A DNA stretch of 64,000 bases from Polyangiaceae bacterium (lineage in GTDB: Bacteria; Myxococcota_A; Polyangia; Polyangiales; Polyangiaceae). How positions within the stretch are numbered: position 1 is the stretch's first letter; each line of letters begins with the position of its first letter. The DNA lies in contig JAHBVX010000005.1 of the NCBI GenBank assembly GCA_019637295.1, forward strand, positions 186,001 through 250,000, written 5' to 3'. The position numbers and the translations under genes were made by a program. Shown here one piece after another: positions 43,410 through 53,206 of the stretch. Below the pieces are notes generated by a model. The model was given only the letters and a program-made list of their open reading frames with translations. It was not told the DNA's origin and ran no database searches.

Positions 43410-45487
43410 GTTCGCTCTCCCTTCTTGCCGGTCCGCCGCGCGCGTCGCACACCGAACAAGCCAAGACCCAGGATGAGCGCGGGGGCGCCGAAGATGGTGG
43501 CATAAAACCAGATCGCGTCCTTCTGCTTGGTGTGCTCCAGCCTCACGTCCTCTTCGGTGTTCACCTCGCCCGCGAAGCTCTCCTCGCCACCGAGCCAGCG
43601 CAGGGCATCGAGCAACAGCACCTGATTGCCGAGCACATTGCTGAGCACCACGTCGGTGAAGGCGTCAGCGTCCGCCAGCACGAAGGCGCGCAGCTCGTCC
43701 GTCGGCGGCTTCTTCTCGTCCTTCTTCGCGTCCGGGTCGGGCTTGGCGGCGGGCGGATTCTTGGCCTTGGCGCTCACCGCGGCGGCGAGGTTGAACGTCG
43801 AAGGCTTCTCGTCCGGGTCCGCTCGGTAGTTTCGGTTGGCGTCCTGGAACGTGCCTGCCATGGACCGCAACGCGAAATCGACGGTCTGGGTCGCGCCGCT
43901 GGCGCGCTCCAGGCTGCCAGCGCCGAAGGTGACCACCACGGCTCGCGCCGAGTTGCGGCTCAGAGTCGAGACCGAGGCGTGGGAGGAGAAGCGATTGGTC
44001 ACGAGCAAGGTCCGATCCGAGTCATTGAAGCGACGGCGGACGTGGCTCTTCTCGTTCGCCAGGAGCACGGGCGAGTAGGCCAGGCCCACCAGCTCGGCGA
44101 GCTCGGCGTGGCCCGCCAGCGCCGGGGCCATAGCCGGGGGCGCCGGGTCGGGCAGCGCGCCGGCGTCCCCGCCGTTGGGCGCTGGAGTCGGTGCGAGCTC
44201 GGCCTCGGCTCCTTGGCGCACGACCTCGGGATCCAGCGCCATCAGCAGCTTGCCGCCCCGATCGAGGTAGCGGCGAAGGGCCCCGAGCTCTTCCGCGGCG
44301 AACGGCTCGCTGGGGCCGAGGATCATCACGACGTCGGCGTCTTCGGGCACATCGTTACCGAGACCCTGGCCGAGCCCGAGGTCCTTGATCAGGTAGTTCT
44401 GCTTCTGCAGCAACGTTCTCAGGATGCTGACCTTGCGATCCCCCTCGTCACCGAAGGTGCCCACGTCGTTCAGCTCTCCGTGGCCCACCGTCAGGTACAC
44501 GGTGCGGCGGGAGCGGACGAGCTTCAGCAGCTTCTCCTGGAAGTCCCGATCCAACGTCTTGAGCTTGGGCCTGGCGTTGCGCTCCTCGGTGCCGATGTTG
44601 AGCGACTCGGTGACCGTGCCCCGCGCCAGCACGATCACGCCATCCTGAGTCGCTCGCAGCTCCCTGGCGCGCTTGGGGATCAGCAGCCGATCGGCCACCT
44701 CGAGCTTCAGGTTCGGCGTCGCGGCGGCAACGTCCCGGAGGTAGCGCTCCACCTCCGTTCGCACCTCGTTGACCTCGGGGAAGAACGCGACCACATCCAC
44801 CGGCTCGCTCAGCGCCTTGGCGACGTTCTTCGTGCTGTCGCTGGCGGCGCTGGTCTTGAAGTAGCTGTAGTCCGCCTTGATGTCCGCGCCGTCAGCGGCG
44901 TACACGAAGAGCGCGCCGTACAGCGCGGCGATGACCAGTGAGAGGCCGCTCACCGTCGCCGCGCGCACCCGCCGCCCCTCCGGTCGCTCTGCGCGCCGCA
45001 TGGGCCAGAGCGCACCCTCCGCGAACAACATCGGCACGACGCTGAGACCAAGCAGGGCGATCCAGGCGATGGTCAGGATCCCGAGCCAGCGCTCCCGCGC
45101 CTCGGTCTCGAGCGACGCGAGCCCCAGCCGCTCGGCGCCGCCGTCCGTGGTTGCCGCGTAGAGGCCCAGGGCGACCACGCCGACCACCGACAGCACCGCG
45201 AGCAGCCGCTCGATCCCCGCGCGCTCGCCCGCCGTGCGGTAGCGCGGCAGAAAGCGCATGGTGGTGGCGGCCACCACGAGCAGCCCGCCCAGCGCCGTGA
45301 AGGCCCAGCGCCCGCTGTCCAGGGTGGAGAGCACGCGTTCCCCGAGGAACACCAGCACCAGCCCCGCGAGATACGCCGGCGCCACCCACACGGGCATCAG
45401 CTCCTGCGTCGAAGTGGCCGGCGGCGAGGGTGACACCCCAGCCGTTGGCTTCTCGTCGGGCGGGGCAGCGTCGTCCTTCAGCGCCAT
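43406..45487 (-). CDS. GldG-like ABC-associated membrane protein
   Basis: About 693 residues from ATG 45487. Four or five N-terminal hydrophobic helices, then the large periplasmic domain of the GldG/ABC-type uncharacterised transport family (YSYFKTSAASDSTKNVAKAL, VVAFFPEVNEVRTEVERYL, YLTVGHGELND, VVMILGPSEPFAAEE), then a single C-terminal TM with an Arg-rich end. A low-complexity Ala/Pro insert lies between. With the permease and ATPase upstream this forms a complete GldAFG-type system. Function in gliding is known only for Bacteroidota; here it is unproved. Overlaps at both ends show coupling. Confidence 0.85.
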   Translation of the reverse strand: MALKDDAAPPDEKPTAGVSPSPPATSTQELMPVWVAPAYLAGLVLVFLGERVLSTLDSGRWAFTALGGLLVVAATTMRFLPRYRTAGERAGIERLLAVLSVVGVVALGLYAATTDGGAERLGLASLETEARERWLGILTIAWIALLGLSVVPMLFAEGALWPMRRAERPEGRRVRAATVSGLSLVIAALYGALFVYAADGADIKADYSYFKTSAASDSTKNVAKALSEPVDVVAFFPEVNEVRTEVERYLRDVAAATPNLKLEVADRLLIPKRARELRATQDGVIVLARGTVTESLNIGTEERNARPKLKTLDRDFQEKLLKLVRSRRTVYLTVGHGELNDVGTFGDEGDRKVSILRTLLQKQNYLIKDLGLGQGLGNDVPEDADVVMILGPSEPFAAEELGALRRYLDRGGKLLMALDPEVVRQGAEAELAPTPAPNGGDAGALPDPAPPAMAPALAGHAELAELVGLAYSPVLLANEKSHVRRRFNDSDRTLLVTNRFSSHASVSTLSRNSARAVVVTFGAGSLERASGATQTVDFALRSMAGTFQDANRNYRADPDEKPSTFNLAAAVSAKAKNPPAAKPDPDAKKDEKKPPTDELRAFVLADADAFTDVVLSNVLGNQVLLLDALRWLGGEESFAGEVNTEEDVRLEHTKQKDAIWFYATIFGAPALILGLGLFGVRRARRTGKKGERT

Positions 45488-46200
45488 CGGCGTGCCTCCA
45501 AGGTCTTGGTCGCCGCGAGCAGGAAGAAGTACGTGACGGCGAGGTAGAACGCGACCGCGCGAAGCTCCAGGATCCCGACCATGAACGGCCGGTAGTTCTC
45601 GTGGTGCAACGCGAGCGCGGACAGGAAGGTGTTCAGGGGTGGGTCCACGGCGCGTGCCACGACCCAGAGCAAGAGCAGCGGGACCAGGATGACCACGCCC
45701 ACGATCGCTGCCACCACTTGGCTCTTGGCCAGCGCCGACGCGAACAGCCCGATCGCGATGCAGGCGGCTCCCAGGAGCAGCAGCCCGAGGTAGCCCACCG
45801 CGATGTGCGCGACGCTCACCTTGCCGTTCACGAAGATGAGCAGCGGCATGTACAGCGTGAGCAGCGTCATGACCGCCAGGATGCCGAACGCGGAGATGAA
45901 CTTTCCGACGATGATCTCTCCGTCGCGCACGGGCGAGGTGTTGAGCAGCGTGAGCGTGCCGAGCTGACGCTCTTCCGCGAGGAGTCGCATGCTGAGCACG
46001 ATGGCCGCGACCATGGTGGTGCCGCTCGCACCATAGAAGAACTCCTGGAGCACCTGCGCGCTGACGAGCTTCTCGGTCAGCCCCTTCCAGTAGAAGTAGA
46101 TGCCGTCCACCAAGAGCGCCGCGGCGACCACGCTCGCTCCCAGCGGTGAGCGCACGTACGCCAAGAGCTCCCGACGAGCGATGAGCATGGCCGCGCTCAT
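45478..46200 (-). CDS. GldF-like ABC-2-type permease
   Basis: 240 residues from ATG 46200. Six hydrophobic helices, with EERQLGTLTLLNTSPVRDGE in the first cytoplasmic loop, the signature of ABC-2/GldF permeases. It overlaps the ATPase stop (ATGA) and the GldG-like start (10 bp). Membrane channel of the ABC module. Substrate cannot be inferred. Confidence 0.9.
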   Translation of the reverse strand: MSAAMLIARRELLAYVRSPLGASVVAAALLVDGIYFYWKGLTEKLVSAQVLQEFFYGASGTTMVAAIVLSMRLLAEERQLGTLTLLNTSPVRDGEIIVGKFISAFGILAVMTLLTLYMPLLIFVNGKVSVAHIAVGYLGLLLLGAACIAIGLFASALAKSQVVAAIVGVVILVPLLLLWVVARAVDPPLNTFLSALALHHENYRPFMVGILELRAVAFYLAVTYFFLLAATKTLEARRWR

Positions 46201-47201
46201 GGCGCCTCCTCGATGGGCTCGGGCGCGGGCTTCTTCTTGACCTTCTTCCGGGCTGCCGTGCCCGCGCTGCGGGACAGCTCGAGGAACACGCTCTCGAGCT
46301 CGCGCTCGCCGCGGCGAAGCTCGAGCAGTCCGTGACCCGCACCCACCAGCGCCCGGGAGAGCTCCTCGCGCACGTCGCCATCCGCCGTCACGGTCAGATC
46401 CACGGCCCGCGGCTCACGGCTGGGCACTGCGGCGTGCTCGACCGAGGTGACCCCGGACACCGCGCGCATCGCCTCGAGCGCAGCATCGAGACCGTCGCCG
46501 GCGCGCAGCGTGACCTCGAGCCGCATGCCCCGCAAGAAGCGCGAGCTGAGCTCCGCCTCGCTGCCCGAGGCGACGATTTCGCCGTCGCGAATGACGAAGA
46601 TGCGATCACAGGTCTCGCTGATCTCGCTCAAGATGTGGCTGGAGACGACCACCGTGTGCTCACCGCCGAGCCCGCGCACCAGGTCGCGCATCTCGACGAT
46701 CTGAACCGGATCGAGGCCGCTGATGGGCTCATCGAGCACCACGAACTCGGGACGATGGACGATGGCTTGCGCGATGCCGACGCGTTGTCTGAAGCCGTGG
46801 GACAGCGCGAAGATCGGCGTGCTGCGCTCCACGGCGGTCTGGGTGAGCTCGAGCGCTTCGCCCACGCGCTTTTGAACCTGCGCGGCGCCCACGCCCCGCA
46901 GCTTCGCGGCGAAGACCAGGTACTCTTCGACGGTCATCTCCGGGTACACCGGCGGCGTGTCCGGCAGGTACCCCACCTTCTTGCGCACCTCGTGAGGGGA
47001 CTCCACCACGTCGATGCCGCCCACACGGACCGTGCCGCTGGTGGGCAGCAGGTCGCAGGCCAAGACGCGCAGGGTGGTCGTCTTGCCGGCGCCATTCAGC
47101 CCGAGCAGACCTACGATCTCCCCCTTGTCGATCGTGGCCGTCACGGGCCCGACCGCTCGCCGGTCCCCGTAGTACTTGTACAGTTCGCTGATTTCGATCA
47201 C
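46197..47201 (-). CDS. GldA-like ABC transporter ATPase
   Basis: 334 residues from ATG 47201. Walker A GLNGAGKTT (34-42), Q-loop YLPDTPPVYPEMTV, signature LSHGFRQRVGIAQ (Ser-His instead of Ser-Gly-Gly, a known variant in ABC-2 ATPases), Walker B FVVLDEPISGLDP. The C-terminal 100 residues are a separate beta domain typical of GldA/CcmA-type ATPases, ending in a Lys/Pro tail. It leads the four-gene operon. The wide gap to the right (47202-47576) is its promoter region, shared divergently with queG. Confidence 0.92.
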   Translation of the reverse strand: MIEISELYKYYGDRRAVGPVTATIDKGEIVGLLGLNGAGKTTTLRVLACDLLPTSGTVRVGGIDVVESPHEVRKKVGYLPDTPPVYPEMTVEEYLVFAAKLRGVGAAQVQKRVGEALELTQTAVERSTPIFALSHGFRQRVGIAQAIVHRPEFVVLDEPISGLDPVQIVEMRDLVRGLGGEHTVVVSSHILSEISETCDRIFVIRDGEIVASGSEAELSSRFLRGMRLEVTLRAGDGLDAALEAMRAVSGVTSVEHAAVPSREPRAVDLTVTADGDVREELSRALVGAGHGLLELRRGERELESVFLELSRSAGTAARKKVKKKPAPEPIEEAP

Positions 47202-47576
47202 GGCTTTCGCCCAGTTCTGCCAGTTTGTTCGCGATCCTCGGGACGTCGGTCACGAGCGCGGCTAGCGCGATTACCATGAAATGGCCGGCACTTGGACCAA
47301 GAGTGACTGCAGCGGCTCTCCAGTGCATGGAACGGCGGCGGCGCGGGGTCGGCGTCCCCGCGCGGGGTGTGGGGCGGCAGCCCCACCGGGAATTTCCGGC
47401 GGGGCCGTCGCCGGCTGCGCGCCGGTCGCGTCAGTCGCAGGACACACGCACGTTACGACCCAATGAAAGCCGCTGTAAGGTCTATTCCCGAGCCCCGCAT
47501 GGCCCGCCGAAAGCCGTCCCCCACCCCAGCCCCGGCCGAACACTCGAGCGGCATCACCCGCCACGAGCCCGCGGCG
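47202..47576. other. Divergent non-coding region with stacked hairpins
   Basis: 375 bp between the ABC operon and queG without a credible gene. Three inverted repeats follow one another: GCGCGGGG/CCCCGCGC (47341-47363, 7-nt loop), GTGGGGC/GCCCCAC (47369-47386, 4-nt loop GGCA) and CCGGC/GCCGG (47396-47414). The first two are perfect. If transcription of queG starts before 47341, this would form a structured leader. Candidate upstream starts for queG at ATG 47463 and 47499 fall in this stretch, so part of it may code. Confidence 0.45.
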
Positions 47577-48776
<1,200 letters not shown>

Positions 48777-48810
48777 CGCCTGGCCGGGCTCCACGCTGTA
48801 CTGGCGAGTG

Positions 48811-49068
48811 ATGAAGCGCGCGGCTGCCCTGGCCCTACTGACGCTCTGGCTCGGGTGGCCCGCGGTGGCGACCGCGGACGTCCCCTCCGACGAGCCGCCG
48901 GCGACCGCGCCTGCCGCGCCAGCGCCAGCGACAACCGAGACGGCGGCGAGTGGCGGGTTGCGTCGTCCGATCGTGTTCGGCCTGCTCGCGGCGGCGTTCT
49001 TGATCATCTGCGGAGCAGCCGGCGCCAACGATCGGCTCCACGGGGACAAGCCCAAGCCGTCACCCTGA
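48811..49068 (+). CDS. Small secreted or membrane protein, function unknown
   Basis: 85 residues from ATG 48811 (GTG 48808 is adjacent). Signal peptide AAALALLTLWLGWPAVATADV, Pro/Ala/Thr linker, one hydrophobic helix (RPIVFGLLAAAFLIICGAAG) and a short charged end. The result is a small envelope protein with one TM after cleavage. No family is recognised. It lies between queG and the ferritin-like gene. Confidence 0.6.
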   Translation: MKRAAALALLTLWLGWPAVATADVPSDEPPATAPAAPAPATTETAASGGLRRPIVFGLLAAAFLIICGAAGANDRLHGDKPKPSP

Positions 49069-49090
49069 CGGCGTCCGGAACGACGTTCCG

Positions 49091-49834
49091 ATGGCCACTC
49101 CTGCACCCCGCGCGCCAAGGGCTCCTGCAGCGAGCGAGCGCGCCCGCAACGAGTGGTTGCGACGGGTCGAGGCGGAGTATCGCTCTGCCGCCATCACCCA
49201 GGAGCTGACGCTGTGGTTGATCCGCATCGCCGCCAGCCCAGATCTGATCCTGGATGGACTGCGCATCGTGAAGGACGAGCTGAAGCACGCCGAGCTCAGC
49301 CACGCCGTCTATGTCGCGGGCGGCGGCAGCGAGCCACCCCGGATCCTGCGCGAGACCCTGGGCGCACCGCGCCGGGCCCGCGATGCCCTGGAGCACGACG
49401 TGCTGCGAACTGGGGTGGAGGTGTTCTGTCTGGGGGAGACCGTCGCGGTGCGGCTGTTCCGCGAGCTGCGCGCGCAGTGCGTGGTGCCGCCCGCGCGCCG
49501 CGCTCTCGACCGCATCCTGCGCGACGAGGTGCGCCATCGAGACTTCGGCTGGACCTTGCTGCAGTGGCTCAGCGAGACCGCGCTGGGGGACGAGCTCGTG
49601 GCGCTCGCTGGGCGGGAGCTGCCCTCGATGTTCAAGCGTCTGCGGGCGTCCTACGCGCCCCGCGGCGCGGAGCAGGAACGGGAGCTGCCGCCTGCGGAGC
49701 GCGCGTGGGGCCTGATGCCCACCGCGACCTACGGCTCGATCCTCGCCCAGGTCCTGGAGCGGGACTATGTCCCCCGCTTCGCGCGCTTCGGCATCGACGC
49801 GGCGGCCGCCTGGGACTCCGCTGCGCGCGGTTGA
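49091..49834 (+). CDS. Ferritin-like diiron protein
   Basis: 247 residues from ATG 49091. The pattern Glu38, ExxH at 63-66 (DELKHAELS), Glu116 (CLGETVAVRLF) and ExxH at 146-149 (DEVRHRDFGW) is the four-helix-bundle diiron site of ferritin-like oxidases and storage proteins. The rest has no further domain; the C-terminal third continues the helical fold. Members of this group in myxobacteria are of unknown function; an oxidase or oxygenase is possible. The preceding small exported protein ends 22 bp upstream. Confidence 0.75.
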   Translation: MATPAPRAPRAPAASERARNEWLRRVEAEYRSAAITQELTLWLIRIAASPDLILDGLRIVKDELKHAELSHAVYVAGGGSEPPRILRETLGAPRRARDALEHDVLRTGVEVFCLGETVAVRLFRELRAQCVVPPARRALDRILRDEVRHRDFGWTLLQWLSETALGDELVALAGRELPSMFKRLRASYAPRGAEQERELPPAERAWGLMPTATYGSILAQVLERDYVPRFARFGIDAAAAWDSAARG

Positions 49835-49890
49835 GCAGGCGGAGCCGGAGGACTCGTGACGGGCCGCCCGAGCCGTCCTATCCTCCGGTC

Positions 49891-51006
49891 ATGCGCCTGA
49901 CTCTCGCCTTACCGTTCGCGCTCTTTGCCTTCGCCTGTTCGTCCGACGATGACTCGCCGAAGGGCGGCACCGGGGGCGGCGCGGGCGCCGGCGGTAGCGC
50001 GGCCTCGGGGGGCCAAGCTGGCTACGGCGGCTCCAGCGGCGGAGCGGCCGGCAGCGGCGGAGCGGCCGGCAGCGGCGGAGCGGCCGGCAGCGGCGGAGCG
50101 GCCGGCAGCGGCGGCGGCTCGTCGGTCCCCACCTTGCTCAGCGAGACCGGCCTCTACTCCGACATCGCGAGCGAGACCCTCGCCCCGGGCGTCGAGTTCT
50201 ATCAACCCGCCCACGTGCTGTGGACGGACGACGCGAGCAAGAAGCGTTGGGCGTTGGTGCCGACTGGAGCCCAGATCGACACGAGCGACATGGACTACTG
50301 GGTGTACCCGGTGGGCACCAAGTTCTTCAAGGAGTTCAGCCGCGACGGCACCCGGGTGGAGACGCGGATGCTGCACAAGACCGCCACGGACAAGTGGGTG
50401 ATGATCGCCTACCAGTGGAACACCGACCAGAAAGACGCCGTCGCGGTGCCGAACGGCGTACAAAACGCCTCGGGCACGCCTCACGACATCCCGAGCACCG
50501 CCGACTGCGACACGTGTCACGGCAAGATGACCGACCGCGGGCTGTCCTTCACCGCGATCCAGCTGTCTCACGGCCTGACGGGTACGAAGCTCAGCGACCT
50601 CATCGCGCAGAACCGGCTGACCCACCCGCCGGCGGGCCACTTCACGCTGCCTGGCACGGCTGCCCAGCAGGCCGCCCTCGGCTACATGCACGCCAACTGC
50701 GGCACGTGTCACAACGACTACTCGTTCGTGTTCTCTCTGGTGGACATGCGCCTCTGGCTCGGGACGGCGAGCCTTTCTACCGTGGCGGACACCTTCACCA
50801 CGAAGACGACCGTCAACAAGCCGCTGACGGCCGCGGGAGCGTCCGCGGGCGCGACGGCGCGCATCGTGCCCGGGGATAGCTCGACCAGCGACGTCTTTCT
50901 GCGCATGAACGAGCGCGGCACCGCCCGTCAGATGCCGCCGCTGGGCACCGAAGACGTGCACGCCGACGGCTCCGCGCTGATCAAAGCCTTCATCGAGTCG
51001 CTGTGA
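49891..51006 (+). CDS. Lipoprotein with two CXXCH motifs (TIGR03806-like)
   Basis: About 371 residues from ATG 49891. Signal ends in LFAFAC, then a Gly/Ser/Ala spacer with four perfect hexapeptide repeats. The domain has the phrases [50 protein letters not shown] and two heme-type motifs, CDTCH (206-210) and CGTCH (270-274). This matches proteins known as TIGR03806-like that are thought to bind c-type heme. Redox role at the surface is inferred. It is convergent with the sulfatase-fold membrane protein 7 bp away. Confidence 0.82.
   Translation: MRLTLALPFALFAFACSSDDDSPKGGTGGGAGAGGSAASGGQAGYGGSSGGAAGSGGAAGSGGAAGSGGAAGSGGGSSVPTLLSETGLYSDIASETLAPGVEFYQPAHVLWTDDASKKRWALVPTGAQIDTSDMDYWVYPVGTKFFKEFSRDGTRVETRMLHKTATDKWVMIAYQWNTDQKDAVAVPNGVQNASGTPHDIPSTADCDTCHGKMTDRGLSFTAIQLSHGLTGTKLSDLIAQNRLTHPPAGHFTLPGTAAQQAALGYMHANCGTCHNDYSFVFSLVDMRLWLGTASLSTVADTFTTKTTVNKPLTAAGASAGATARIVPGDSSTSDVFLRMNERGTARQMPPLGTEDVHADGSALIKAFIESL
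50041..50112 (+). repeat. Four perfect 18-bp tandem repeats in coding sequence
   Basis: Unit GGAGCGGCCGGCAGCGGC (GAAGSG) is repeated four times without change, in the spacer of the CXXCH lipoprotein. Slippage in units of 18 bp would keep the frame. Confidence 0.9.
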
Positions 51007-51013
51007 TCCCCGC

Positions 51014-53206
51014 TCAGCGTTTGGGCTGCAGGCTGAGCTCTGCTTGTTCGCGCAGCTTCAGATCGTCTTTGGTCCGCGGAAACAATGGCGAGCGCACAAG
51101 CTCGGACAGCAACGACAACGTCTCCGCCGGCCGCTCGTCAGCCAGGTTCACCCAGTCCGGATCCGGATCGCGCACGTCGTAGAGCTCCGGCGCGCCCGTC
51201 TCGAGCGGAACGATCAGCTTGTACGGCAGCCCCGGGCGCAGCAGTCCGATGCGAAGCAGCGTCTCGTGGGACGAGCCAGCGAACAGCAGGGGCAGCCGTC
51301 GCGGCGGACGGCCGGGCACCAGATAGCCGAGCAGGTCCTCGCCCTGATACCCGCGGGTGTCGGGCGTGGGGGTGATGTAACGCGCCAAGGTGGGCGCCAG
51401 ATCCACGAGCGACACCTCGTCGTACACCACCTTCGGCTCCACCCCCGGGATCCGCAGCAACAGCGGCACCCGCAGCAGCGACTCCCACAAGAAGATGGAG
51501 TGAACCCAGAACCCGTCACGCCCGAGAGCCTCGCCGTGGTCGCTGACGAATACGACGATCACGTCGTCGCGCATCCCGAGCGAGTCTATGCCCGCCAAGA
51601 ACCGTCCGAATTCGGCGTCGACGGAGCGGGCGACGACCCGGTAGCGCCAGTTCAGCGATGCTTCGTCGGGTACGCCGTAGCGGTCCGCCGTCTCGTGCAT
51701 CCAGGCCGAGTCGAGCTCTCGCCAGTTGTGCTGATCGAAGTTGAACATCCACAGCAAGAAGCGATCACCGCGGCGGACCTTCAGCCAGTCGAGCGCGTGG
51801 TCCACCATCTTGCCGGCGGTTGGCTGGTCCGCGCCGTAACCCCACACGTCGTCCCGATTCGGCTCGTAGTCCCGCACCGTCAGCGCCTCCTGGAACGAGA
51901 AGCTCGGGCGCATCTTGGCCATGAACTCCTGCGCGGACTGCGCTACGGCCACCGCCGTCGTCATGTCGTTCTTCTCGGCCACCCGCAGCAGGTCGTTCTC
52001 GCGCACGCCACCGATCTCGTAGTTTCCGCCGGTGATCGCCGGCAGCGAGCGCATCGTGTCCGAACCGGTGGCGTAGGCTCGGGTGAACGTCACGCTCTCG
52101 CGGGAGAGCCGACTGACGTTGGGCATGATGCTGGGATCCGAGGCCACGTCGTAGCGGAGCGTGTCGACGTAGTAGACGATGATCGACAGGTCCCGGCGCT
52201 CGCCGCGCAGCCGCTCGAGCTTCTGCCGGAAGGCCGGCGGCTCCGCTAGGGGCTCGTCCCAGGCCGGGGACAGGGACGTGGTCGCCAGATCGAAGCGCTC
52301 GCGAAGCTGAACCATGCGCGACATCTCCGCGCCCTGCCAGCCCTGCGGATCGGCCAGGTAGGCCCGCGCCGTCTGCAGCCGACCGAGCACGCGGCCTACG
52401 TAGGCGGGCTCGAGCCAGACGTGCCGAAGCGCCTTGTCCACGGCGCCGTGGGCGGACGGGAGCGTCAGGTAGGCAGCCGACCAGGCGACGGCCACCGCTG
52501 CGATCCCCCGGAGCCAGCGTCCGCGCTCCCGCCCGAACGCGTGGAGCAGGAGCGTCGCGCTGCTGGTCCACACCACGGCCACCGACACCTCGAGCAAGGT
52601 GTGCAGTCGTCCGTACAGCGCCACGTAGACGGTGAGATCGACGTAGGCGAGACCCGCGCCCAGGACCAGCCCCAGGAGCCCCACCGCGACGGCCACCTTG
52701 ATGGCGCCGCGCTCGATGCGACGCCAGCTCCACACGAACAGCAGGTGCGTGACCAGCGCCCCGCATGCGATCACCGCCACCATCAACGTCGGCCCGTGCT
52801 CGGCGAATCGCTCGGCCTGAGCGCCAGAGAAGGTGAAGCGCGCCGTGGGCAGCGCCAGATGGGCGGCCAGCGCCGCGGACGACCCCGCCGCCAGCAGCAG
52901 CGCCCACTTCGGCGAGCGCCGCTCGACGCGTCGCAGGGCGACCTCCAGCGCCCAGGTCACGAGCACGACCGCGAGCGCGACGAGCGCGGCCGTCGCCGCG
53001 TACATGCCGAGCGCGGCGCTCAGGTGACGCCACATCGGGGGCCGGCGCCCCGTCGCACGGCGCACCACGTCAGCGACCAGGAATCCAAGTCCCGTCGCGA
53101 CGGACGCGGTCACGATCAGCGCCGCACGGTCCGCGAGGCGAATTGAGGCCAATTTGCTGAGGGTGGGAGGACTTCTCGCGTGAGAAATCAGGTGTGGGCC
53201 CCTCAA
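51014..53206 (-). CDS. Polytopic sulfatase-fold membrane protein
   Basis: Up to 730 residues from TTG 53206; the start overlaps the upstream stop as TTGA. About six N-terminal TM helices (to residue 250) are followed by a periplasmic alkaline-phosphatase-superfamily domain: LSIIVYYVDTLRYDVASDPS with the first metal Asp and VVFVSDHGEALGRDG the second. Between them TGSDTMRSLPAITGG has Thr in the nucleophile region and no CxPxR, as in phosphoethanolamine or phosphoglycerol transferases. Topology matches LtaS/EptA-like enzymes, so transfer of head groups to an envelope polymer is plausible. It is the third of three coupled genes. Confidence 0.78.
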   Translation of the reverse strand: MRGPHLISHARSPPTLSKLASIRLADRAALIVTASVATGLGFLVADVVRRATGRRPPMWRHLSAALGMYAATAALVALAVVLVTWALEVALRRVERRSPKWALLLAAGSSAALAAHLALPTARFTFSGAQAERFAEHGPTLMVAVIACGALVTHLLFVWSWRRIERGAIKVAVAVGLLGLVLGAGLAYVDLTVYVALYGRLHTLLEVSVAVVWTSSATLLLHAFGRERGRWLRGIAAVAVAWSAAYLTLPSAHGAVDKALRHVWLEPAYVGRVLGRLQTARAYLADPQGWQGAEMSRMVQLRERFDLATTSLSPAWDEPLAEPPAFRQKLERLRGERRDLSIIVYYVDTLRYDVASDPSIMPNVSRLSRESVTFTRAYATGSDTMRSLPAITGGNYEIGGVRENDLLRVAEKNDMTTAVAVAQSAQEFMAKMRPSFSFQEALTVRDYEPNRDDVWGYGADQPTAGKMVDHALDWLKVRRGDRFLLWMFNFDQHNWRELDSAWMHETADRYGVPDEASLNWRYRVVARSVDAEFGRFLAGIDSLGMRDDVIVVFVSDHGEALGRDGFWVHSIFLWESLLRVPLLLRIPGVEPKVVYDEVSLVDLAPTLARYITPTPDTRGYQGEDLLGYLVPGRPPRRLPLLFAGSSHETLLRIGLLRPGLPYKLIVPLETGAPELYDVRDPDPDWVNLADERPAETLSLLSELVRSPLFPRTKDDLKLREQAELSLQPKR

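Noticed and set aside
47281-47466. Small open frame in the queG upstream region
   Set aside because: It overlaps the hairpins, has no ribosome-binding site and its composition is shadow-like.
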